From contig NC_057810.1 in the NCBI RefSeq assembly GCF_018294505.1, positions 703,061,852 through 703,125,851 of the forward strand: DNA of 64,000 nt. Reading direction: 5' to 3'. Positions 23,801 through 33,550 of this stretch are shown here, piece after piece. The DNA comes from Triticum aestivum. Its lineage: Eukaryota > Streptophyta > Magnoliopsida > Poales > Poaceae. Made by a program: the position numbers and the translations under genes. A model generated the notes under the pieces. That model was not told where the DNA came from, did not search any database, and worked only from the letters and a program-made list of their open reading frames with translations. Numbering within the stretch: position 1 is the stretch's first letter; every line of letters starts with the position of its first letter.

Positions 23801-24681
23801 GATGATGAGGCAGCGGTGGGGCGGCGTGTGTCGAGGTCGGGGGGGTCGATGCAGCCCATCGAGGAGGAGACGAGGAAGAGGATGGTCGGGCAGCTCTGCA
23901 AGGTGGCTCCGATGACGGCGGGGTCCAGCAGCGTCGGGGGCAGTGGGTGACGCTGTCGACTCGGGCGGAGGGCGAAGGGGTCAGAGACGGACGGCGCCGG
24001 CGAGGGGGCTTCGGCACCGAGCAAAAGGGCGAGCCCCCGATCTCGATCCAGATCGGGGGGGAAGAGAGCGAGGTGGAGTGGGGGGGGGGAGTGCGTGGTG
24101 GTTGTGGGTTAGGGTTTCGGGGATGGGGGGATAAGGGAAGTGGGGTGGCCGGTTGGGCCTTTTGGGCTGGTGGCCTGCTGGCTAGCTGGGCCATTCGGCC
24201 CAGGGGGAGGGGGGTTTCTTCCTTTTTCTCTTTTGTTTAAGTTTTTGTTTTTATTTATTTTCTGTTTATTAGTTTTCTATTTTATTTACTATTTATATTT
24301 GTTTTATAAAATATATAAGTAGTACCCAAATTAGTGTTTCAAAATACCCCGATGCCACAAAAAGTTTGGTGACAAACTAAAACTGTTTAGTATTTTATTA
24401 ATTGAAAAAGGCATGTAATTAATTGTTTTTGCTACTATCATAATTATTTTTAGAGCCTTTAAACACTTCTTTAGAGTTTGGTATCGCCACCACAATTACC
24501 TATGATATATCCGACACATTTAGGACAATTTTGTTTTAGCGTTTCAAAACTTTTGTTGTTTGCTTGATTTTGAATTTGAATTAGAATCGGTTTCGATCTA
24601 ACGTGAGGGTAGCAACAGTAACCGAGGTGACGTGGCATCGTTAACGCGGGATTACTATAGCCTAATTATCCGGGCGTCACA
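20844..24681 (-). repeat. Array LTR 2 (middle LTR), 3838 bp
   Basis: Full-length copy of LTR 1 and LTR 3, with ends TGTGACGCCC and GGGCGTCACA. It has both a primer site on its low side (20829-20840, for the unit to its left) and a purine tract on its high side (24682-24694, for the unit to its right), so it serves as 5' LTR for one unit and 3' LTR for the other. Private changes include several C-to-T or G-to-A steps. Confidence 0.88.
23082..23110. promoter_or_regulatory. W-box palindrome in array LTR 2
   Basis: Same 29-base palindrome with four TTGAC cores as at 15066. Confidence 0.6.
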
Positions 24682-24694
24682 ATTCTCCTCCACT
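24682..24694 (-). other. Polypurine tract, array unit 2
   Basis: AGTGGAGGAGAAT (minus strand) next to LTR 2. Confidence 0.75.
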
Positions 24695-27600
24695 GCAAGA
24701 AATCTCGTCACGAGATTTAAGAGATGAAGTACGGGGGAAGTTCTGGTTACGAAATTCTAACGGATCTTCTCGGCCCTGGTTGCTCTTCTGAAAGAGGTTG
24801 ATCCATAACATTGATGTCTTCCTTTAAATGCATACAGGCATCATGATGAAGTCGTCATTCTTCCTTCGGGGTCTCCGTCGTACTTACGAAAAAGATAAGG
24901 GGGAAAACTCGTGAAGTACGAAGTTCAATACATGTTAAGTACCTATGGGCTATCTCAATGAACGAGGTATAGAGTCACCTCTTGAGTTGAAATTCAAGAA
25001 AGTCATCGAGAGTAAATTAAGAAGGTGAAATAAGGAGTTTCAAGTGGATAGGCAACCGTTTGTGGCCTGAAACAAAATGTGACAGGGGTTCAGAGCAATG
25101 GGAAAGTATTGCGTCTGGTACCAGAATAGATCACTATGAAGGTGGCCCGTGAATTACCTATGAAGCCAAGCGGGTGGAATAACTTTGGAAATGGGGGTGT
25201 GTAGAAGAATCAGGTTTCGATCCTGTGGAACTGTGGGTTATGGGCCCACCATGTGGGTTAAAAGTACAAGGAGTGGTGACATCTTGCGTGATCATGTAAG
25301 CAAGGCATGTTAGAGGATAGCCTGTCATTTATGTTGTCAACAACATCGGTACCAAGGGCAAGGGACGAAGAGAACCATTTTCCTGCTCGTTGAACGAGGC
25401 GGGCCAATAGGCAAAGTTCTCGTCCATCGGTGGTTACCGGAATATCATCAACAATCGTAACAGGGTCTTACTGACCAATTATACATCGAAGTGTTTACAT
25501 AAGCAGTGAATCTTTACTGCTTAGATTATATAGATCACAAGAATGTCAAACACAACAATGGAAAGGAAAATATGAATATCAGATTAAACAGAACAATGGA
25601 AAGGAAAATGTGTTAAAACACATAATTCAGGGGTATATCCTTCCCAAGGACAACCAGAGCATGATATCCATGACAGGATATAACATAGAAAACTCCTTAG
25701 GTAGGGGCGAGAAATTTCATGACATTACCCATACAACGGTGTTTGGATAATTGAGCAAGAAACATTTAGCATTGGGCTTCAAATGTTCTTGTTGAAAATC
25801 AAAGTATCACAGACATGCTTCGATATAGCATTTGACGTGGTCACTGGGTAAAGATCAGACTTTGGATACTCAAAGGATCCATCAGGAACAGCTTGTAGAA
25901 TAAGTCTTACAATTTCCTCATGGAAGAATGGATAGCATTGCTAAAAGGAAAATTATAGCAATAGGTCCTCCGGTCAGGTGTGCTAGGCATGACATCACCT
26001 TATCGGGTCATAGAAAGACCAATGTTATAACTCTTGGAAATATGTTCCCACCATCATATCTGACCGAGATTCAGATCTGATTGGTGCCAGGATACCTCAG
26101 ACTCAGGATGCCCAAGAGGAAAAGGTGCAACACAAATGACGAGATGACATTGTAAGATTCTCGAGAAATTTACTACGGAAGCGAGTTCTGAAACAAAAGA
26201 TCATCATTAAACCAATGAAGGGATAAGGAGGTAGCTGATGAACTCAGCAACAATTCATTGAGAATTCCAAACGGATGGATTTCCACAATTATGTAAACAA
26301 GGAGATATCATTTGCCAGATCAAAAGTTATAATGATGCATGCTCGAGGAAAACCTACACAAGTAAACATTGGTTGAAAGATGCACCCGAAATATGGGTTG
26401 GGTTGCACGACCAATGTCAGAATGGTGATTCAATAATCAATAGCCTAAGAATGAACTTTCGACCATTAACTTCAAAGAAATAGGGTTGCTAGAGGGAAAG
26501 AATCCAAACAACACCGTTCACTTGTTGGAATTAACACGGGGACCAAGAAAGAATGGTGATGCTGAGAAGTATTTCTATGTCAAGAATTCTCAAGAGGTGG
26601 AACAAATCTCAGAACATTCTTCACACAAGGGATGGTAATACTCCAAGGTAAAGAAGAACGATTGCTGGATAGCAAGGAACTCAAGGTATAACACCAAACA
26701 TGAACAAGCTTGTGTTGGTGGGAAGGCAATAAAGTGGTCGATGATAATACAATTCATCGAGGGCAAGGATGGTATTTCTCATCATGAATTCAATTGATAT
26801 CCTGGATGAGCTCAGAATGTTGATGATCACGACACCTTTGTCGCGAGAGTTCATGAAGATGTAATCGATCGGCGACGACATCAAGTCAAAGTAATGATGA
26901 AGTGAAAGGTTATTGGAACCAAGGGTACGACACAAACTCGAAACCAAGCTTGTTGTTCAAGGCGAAATGATATGACGATGAGGATCGACGTAAGGTTAGT
27001 TCATCGTCGGAAATTGTGCTCCGAGAAGAAGGACCGGGTAGCACAGTTAAAATCATCACGACAATGATATAGCCAAACAGGCTAGGAATGGCGTGATCGG
27101 GTACAAACTCGTACTTATAGAAGTTTACTGAAGATTTGTTGAACCGTAGTGCGGACTCGGTTCAGTTATCGGTGTCTTTGAGTGTTTAATAACTCAGAGC
27201 CCGTGAAAAATTTGAATCAGTGGGAAGGTAGCACTTGATGAAGAACTCATAAGATGTTATGCAGTTCCATGATAATCTCGAGATATCAGGGGGGTAATAC
27301 TCGACACAAGATCAAAGTAAAGGTTGGACTGTCGTATTGATCCATAGGAGACAATTGTTTTAACTCGTCCGAGAAATGGAATCAAAGAAGAACAATCATG
27401 GTTGGAACCACGGTTGCAAGGGATCAATTCACAGATACCATATGTTAGTTATCAAGGAAATAGTTATTATTACAAGAAGCCTCCATGATAGGATATACAT
27501 CGCGTCCATGGGCATGAACACAAAGTTCAAGGTTGCCTCCCAGCTCCTCAATGCATAACCTTTCATTCACTTCTCGCGTTCGATGAAGTTGCAGTGCTGA

Positions 27601-28841
27601 AATTTTATCTGGCGAAGCACCAGAAGAGTATGAATCGTGAAAACCTTCGGGTTCACACAGTTTAGAGAAGGCATATGTTCATCCCACAGGGGCTTCTTAG
27701 AAACATATACCACAATCTTTAGGAGTAATTAACTCAAACTCAATGGCAGATCTTGGTTGAGAAAAGCAGAGGATACAATTTACCAAAGGCATTATGTATC
27801 CGAGGAAAGGCTCACAAGGTTATTGAATATGAAGGGCGTTGTCAGATAAATCCAACAAAGGATCTGGTGGTCCATAAGGGATCTGGTGTGAGCATCGGTA
27901 CTCAACTAGAGGAAGCAGATTATAGAAACAACTGACTAACTAAATTGTCAAATGCAAAGGAATGATGATTTCCAACTCAAGGGATCAGAAGCAATGCTCT
28001 GATTAGGGGTGGATAAGTTGAATAGCCTTAGGGTACAATCAAAGACAATTGGATTGGTCGAGAACCAATTCCAGTTAAAAGAATGGCAGGTTAGCCGGAA
28101 AAGTAATTTATAAGGATCAATGATGGTTGCGTGTATTCGCAAACATATTGAGTCAACAGACTCAAAATGATAATGACAAGGAATGTCATTAACACTACGA
28201 GACTTATGGGATTAACCATAATGCAAGCAAGCAAGAATTTCAAGAGCCAAAGGCTCCAGAGGATTTTCGGAAGATCGAATATTATTTTGAAGACTTTTGT
28301 GAAACACAAGAACAACTGGGGATGAGCGGATACTCGGCAAGCGCGAGTAATTATCCGTAGGGGTATTCATGCAGCAAGGAACTGCAGGGCAGTAAGCGTA
28401 AAGAATTCTCGGAATATCAAAGAGTATTTCAGGACATCTTGTAATAACAAGAGCAACTGGGGATGACAATATGAACGATAGGTGTAAGTAGTTATCCAGA
28501 GGGATAAGTGAATTGCAAAAGCGATGGCACATAGTCTCGAGAGCACATCGTAGAGTATCTTCGGAATCTTCTGGTGCAGCAGGCGGTCATCGGTAACAAG
28601 TGGCTCTCCGGGAGAAAGTACTTGCGAGAACCTAAAGTTATTTTTGTTTTTAGCGAAATCATTTAACCCGAATAGAAGAGAGCTCAGAGTCCCAGAGTAA
28701 AGGTCGAGGAGTAAAAGATCCTAGTACCACCCAATGGCGACGTGGGCCCGTAAGGCACACAGCCAAGTTAGTAAAAGTTTTGCAATGTCTAGACTCGACT
28801 TCGGCCAAGGAGTGTGGAAGGGGGATTCCTACAGGCAGTCG

Positions 28842-28853
28842 GCTCTGATACCA
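28842..28853 (-). other. Primer binding site, array unit 2 (tRNA-iMet)
   Basis: TGGTATCAGAGC on the minus strand, 3 bases from LTR 3. Confidence 0.88.
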
Positions 28854-28856
28854 ACT

Positions 28857-31800
28857 TGTAACGCCCCCAATTCAATCGTACACTAATCATGCACGCAAAT
28901 GTGTACGATCAAGATCAGGGACTCACGGGAAGATATCACAACACAACTCTAAAACATAAATAAGTCATACAAGCATCATAATACAAGCCAGGGGCCTCGA
29001 GGGCTCGAATACAAGTGCTCGATCATATACGAGTCAGCGGAAGCAACAATATCTGAGTACAGACATAAGTTAAACAAGTTGCCATAAGATGGCTAGCACA
29101 AACTGGGATACAGATCGAAAGAGGCGCAGGCCTCCTGCCTGGGATCCTCCTAACTACTCCTTGGTCGTCGTCAGCGGCCTGCACGTAGTAGTAGGCACCT
29201 CCAGTGTAGTAGGAATCATCGTCGACGGTGGCGTCTGGCTCCAGGGCTCCAGCATCTGGTTGCGACAACCAGGTAGAAGGGAAAGGGGAAAAGAGGGAGA
29301 AAAGCAACCGTGAGTACTCATCCAAAGTACTCGCAAGCAAGGAGCTACACTACATATGCATGGGTATATGTGTAAGGAGGCCAAATCAGTGGACTGAACT
29401 GCAGAATGCCAGAATAAGAGGGGGATAGCTAGTCCTTTCGAAGACTACGCTTCTGGCAGCCTCCGTCTTGCAGCATGTAGAAGAGAGTAGATTGAAGTCC
29501 TCCAAGTAGCATCTCCAAGCAGCATCTCCAAGTAGCATCGCATAGCATAATCCTACCCGGCGATCCTCCCCTCGTCGCCCTGTGGAAAAGCGATCACCGG
29601 GTTGTCTGTGGAACTTGGAAGGGTGTGTTTTATTAAGTATCCGGTTCTAGTTGTCATAAGGTCAAGGTACAACTCCAAGTCGTCCTGTTACCGAAGATCA
29701 CGGCTATTCGAATAGATTAACTTCCCTGCAGGGGTGCACCAACTTACCCAACACGCTTGATCCCATTTGGCCGGACACACTTTCCTGGGTCATGCCCGGC
29801 CTCGGAAGATCAACACATCGCAGCCCCACCTAGGCAAAACAGAGAGGCCAGCACGCCGGTCTAAACCTAAGCGCGCAGGGGTCTGGGCCCATCGCCCTGA
29901 GCACACCTGCACGTTGCATGGGCGGGCGGAAGCAGACCTAGCCTAGTGGCGTTCCAGTCCAATCCGGCGCGCGCCGCTCCGTCGCTGACGTCTGAAGTGC
30001 TTCGGCTGATACCACGACGTCGAGATACCCATAACTACTCCCGCGTAGATGGTTAGTGCGTATAGGCTCATAGCCAACTCAGATCAAATACCAAGATCTC
30101 GTTAAGCGTGTTAAATATCCGCGAACGCCGAACAAGGCCAGGCCCACCTGTCTCCTAGGTGGTCTCAACCTGCCCTGCCGCTCCGCCACAAAGTAACAGT
30201 CGGGGGCTGTCGGGAACCCAGGCCCACCTCTACCGGGATGGAGCCACCTGCCCCTTCAGCCCCCATCTCCGAACAGTATCACAGGTAATGTAACTGTGTA
30301 AAGTATATCGTATATGCCCGTGATCACCTCCCGAAGTGATCACGGCCCAGTAGTATAGCATGGCAGACGGACAAGAGTGTAGGGCCACTGATGGAACACT
30401 AGCATCCTATACTAAGCAGTAGGATAGCAGGTAATGGTAACAACAGTAGTAGCAAGGACAGGCTATGCATCAGTATAGGAATAACGGAAAGCAATAACAT
30501 GCTACACTACTCTAATGCAAGCAGTATAGAGAAAAGAGTAGGCGATATCTGGTGATCAAAGGGGGGGCTTGCCTGGTTGCTCTGGCAAGAGAGAGGGGTC
30601 GTCGGTGACGTAGTCGACCACAGGGGCATCAGCATCGGTGTCGGAGTCTACCGGAAAGGAGTATAGGAGGGGGAACACAATAAATAACAGAGCAATGAAA
30701 TGTAACACAAAGCAAGACGCGGCAATACGTTATGCTAGGGGTGACCTAACGTAGGGATGGGCGATACCGGTGAAGGGGGGAAAACATCCAGGAAAATATC
30801 CCCGGTGTTTCGTGTTTTCGGGCAGAGGAGCCGGAGGGGGAAGTTGCGGGTTTGATAGGTTAGGGGTGTGTGGCGGACGAACGGACTGCGTATCCGGATT
30901 CGTCTCGTCGTTCTAAGCAACTTTCATGTACAAAGTTTTTCCATCCGAGCTACGTTTATTTATTATGATTTTTCCAAGTTTTAGCAATATTCCGAAATCA
31001 TTATTAATTCGAAATTAAATAGCTAAATGCTAGGTGCACCCAGCTCTGCATACACAGAAGTGTACCAGAGGCTGACAGGTGGGCCAGGGGTCCCAGTTGA
31101 CCAGTCAACGTTTGACTGGTCAACAAGGGGTGGGGCCCCCTGTCATTGGATGTTACATTTACTAACTAGTTAATTTAGCGTAACTAGGTTATTAGGGTAA
31201 TAGATTTCAATTAGTTTAATTAAACCTAATTAATTAAGTTAATTAATTTAATTAACTAATTGATTAATTAATAATTTTAATTACTTATTATCATTTTTTT
31301 ATTCTTTTTTTTATATAAAATCATTCTGGGGGAGTTTGGGCCCCGACTGTCATTGGCCCTAGGGGCCTAAGCGGGCGCAAGGGCTTGCGGGCGTGCGGGT
31401 TACGGGCGCTGGCGCCCAGCCCGATCGGGCACACACCCAGATCGAAGGGGGAAGTCGCCGGCCACGGGCACGGCGAGGCCGGCCGCCTGAGGCGGCAGTG
31501 GCGAGGCGAGGCGAGGTGAGGTAGCGCGCGGGCGCAGTGGGGGGGACCAAGGGGCACGTGAGAGGAGGCGAGGTGGCGCGGCCGAACGAGGACGATGCCG
31601 GAGCATGGGGCGGTTGGGCGCTGCCGCAGAGTGCAGAGGCACGATGGCCGGGGCGAACTCGAGCACAGGACGTGCACGCGGGTGGCGGGACGATCAGGGG
31701 CGCGGCGGAGCGAGCTCCGGGCGCAGGTGCGAGCGGTGTGCGCGTGCGCGTGAGGGAAAGAGGAGGAGAGGCCAGGGCCTCACCGCGGGTCGTAGGGACT

Positions 31801-32692
31801 AGGCAGCGGGGGTCGATGATGAGGCGGCGGTGGGGCGGAGTGTGTCGAGGTCGGGGGGGTCGATGCAGCCCGTCGAGGAGGAGACAAGGAAGAGGATGGT
31901 CGGGCAGCTCTGCAAGGTGGCTCTGATGACGGCGGGGTCCAGCAGCGTCGGGGGCAGTGGGTGACGCGGTCGGCTCGGGCGAAGGGCGAAGGGGTCGGAG
32001 ACGGACGGCGCCGGCGAGGGGGCTTCGGCACCGAGCAAAAGGTCGAGCCCCCGATCTCGATCCAGATCGGGGGGGAAGAGAGCGAGGTGGAGTGGGGGGG
32101 AGTGCGTGGTGGTTGTGGGTTAGGGTTTCGGGGATGGGGGGATAAGGGAAGTGGGGTGGCCGGTTGGGCCTTTTGGGCTGGTGGCCTGCTGACTAGCTGG
32201 GCCATTCGGCCCAGGGGGAGGGGGGTTTCTTCCTTTTTCTCTTTTATTTAAGTTTTTGTTTTTATTTATTTTCTGTTTATTAGTTTTCTATTTTATTTAC
32301 TATTTATATTTGTTTTATAAAATATATAAGTAGTACCCAAATTAGTGTTTCAAAATACCCCGATGCCACAAAAAGTTTGGTGACAAACTAAAACTGTTTA
32401 GTATTTTATTAATTGAAAAAGGCATGTAATTAATTGTTTTTACTACTATCATAATTATTTTTAGAGCCTTTAAACACTTCTTTAGAGTTTGGTATCGCCA
32501 CCACAATTACATATGATATATCCGACACATTTAGGACAATTTTGTTTTAGCGTTTCAAAACTTTTGTTGTTTGCTTGATTTTGAATTTGAATTAGAATCG
32601 GTTTCGATCTAACGTGAGGGTAGCAACAGTAACCGAGGTGACGTGGCATCGTTAACGCGGGATTACTGTAGCCTAATTATCCAGGCGTCACA
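28857..32692 (-). repeat. Array LTR 3 (5' LTR in coding sense), 3836 bp
   Basis: Full-length. Plus-strand ends are TGTAACGCCC and AGGCGTCACA, followed directly by the right target duplication TCAGT. It carries the same AT-rich, GC-rich and W-box blocks as LTR 1. Confidence 0.88.
31096..31124. promoter_or_regulatory. W-box palindrome in array LTR 3
   Basis: Same 29-base palindrome as at 15066. This copy lies in the LTR that would drive transcription of unit 2. Confidence 0.6.
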
Positions 32693-32697
32693 TCAGT
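32693..32697. repeat. Right target duplication of the three-LTR array (TCAGT)
   Basis: Pairs with TCGGT at 12822-12826 with one substitution. Confidence 0.78.
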
Positions 32698-32744
32698 GGA
32701 GGTCCAGGGGGCCCACGAGGCAGGGGGCGTGCCCAGGGGGTGGG
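32698..32744 (-). mobile_element. A1 5' LTR, second part (47 bp)
   Basis: GGAGGTCCAGGGGGCCCACG and the following G-rich sequence continue the A1 LTR broken at 12826. It includes the GGGGGCCCACGAGG promoter block seen in the other LTRs here. It ends at 32744, where element F begins (flank GTGGG). Confidence 0.75.
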
Positions 32745-33216
32745 TGTCGGTGTCAAAACTGGTGGATCTCGGGTAGGGGGTCCCGAACTGTGTGTCTAAG
32801 GCTAATGGTAACAGGAGGCGGGGGACACAATGTTTACCCAGGTTCAGGCCCTCTCTATGGAGGTAATACCCGACTTCCTGCTTGATTGATCTTGATGAAT
32901 ATGAGTATTACAAGAGTTGATCTACCACGAGATCGTAATGGCTAAACCCTAGAAGTCTAGTCTATGAGATTATGATCGTCGTCCTACGGACTAAACCCTC
33001 TGGTTTATATAGACACCAGAGGGGGCTAGGGGTACAGAAAGTCGGTTACAGAGAAAGGAATCTAAATATCCGAATCACCAAGCTTGCCTTCCACGCAAAG
33101 GAGAGTCCCATCCGGACACATGACGAAGTCTTCTATCTTGTGTCTTCATAGTCCAACAGTCTGGCCACAGTACATAGTCCGGCTGTCCGAGGACCCCCTA
33201 ATCCAGGACTCCCTCA
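32745..33216 (-). repeat. F 3' LTR (472 bp)
   Basis: Plus-strand ends TGTCGGTGTC and CTCCCTCA, i.e. TGAGGGAG...ACCGACA in coding sense. It contains a TATA box (TCTATATAAACC, minus strand, about 33003-33014). Next to the coding-sense start is TTCGGTGGCTAC, a mutated polypurine tract. The left flank is GTGGG (32740-32744). Confidence 0.85.
33003..33014 (-). promoter_or_regulatory. TATA box of F LTR
   Basis: TATATAAACC on the minus strand inside the 472-bp LTR, followed by CAGAGGGTTTAGTCCG. Well-formed plant TATA box. Confidence 0.65.
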
Positions 33217-33550
33217 GTAGCCACCGAACCAGGATTCAATGACGATGAGTCCGGCGCGTAGATTGTCTTCGGCATTGCAAGGCGGGTTCCCTCTCCGAAT
33301 ACTTCCAAGTACCTGACTTAAATAGAAGTGTCTGGCTTTTCATTTAATGACGCGCTCATCGGCTTTCGCACCTTCATGATTTCAGCTTCCACGTGTTGAG
33401 CGAATACGAGAGGTCAAGGCATTTTTTCATGTACCACCCTGACCATATGAGAAAGTTGTCAATTAAAGAGACGGGGATCTTTAGATCTAACCCACACCAT
33501 CTCCCTCAAGCAAGGAATCCGCCGAGCTTACTCGCCGAAACCACCCCATC
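33217..33550 (+). other. Upstream region of the F antisense ORF
   Basis: 334 bases between the F LTR and the ATG. A weak TATA-like TTAAATAGAAG at about 33319 could serve the antisense ORF. By analogy with element G a 5'-UTR is expected here, but I cannot delimit it. Confidence 0.35.

Larger units (their letters stand above)
24682..28856 (-). other. Array internal region 2, non-coding (4175 bp)
   Basis: Near-copy of internal region 1, differing by scattered substitutions and a few short indels (for example, the ATTTATCGATGGA present near 20480 is missing near 28505). No coding capacity recognised. The primer site TGGTATCAGAGC lies at 28842-28853. Confidence 0.75.
12827..32692 (-). mobile_element. 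Three-LTR/two-internal LARD-like Gypsy array
   Basis: The order is LTR (12827-16661), internal (16662-20843), LTR (20844-24681), internal (24682-28856), LTR (28857-32692). Orientation is minus: each internal region has a tRNA-iMet primer site next to the LTR on its high-coordinate side and a purine tract next to the LTR on its low side. LTR ends are TGTGACGCC/GGCGTCACA (with point changes). Only the outermost ends carry target duplications, so the whole is one insertion site. The internal regions have no gag-pol ORF. Long LTRs plus a conserved non-coding interior match the LARD (large retrotransposon derivative) class described in Triticeae. A tandem array of this kind is expected from unequal recombination between LTRs. 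Confidence 0.88.

Noticed and set aside
12827..32692. Three-LTR array as an assembly artefact
   Set aside because: The repeated units differ by many scattered substitutions and indels, and the outer flanks are a matching 5-bp duplication in a rejoinable LTR. Not excluded completely without long reads.
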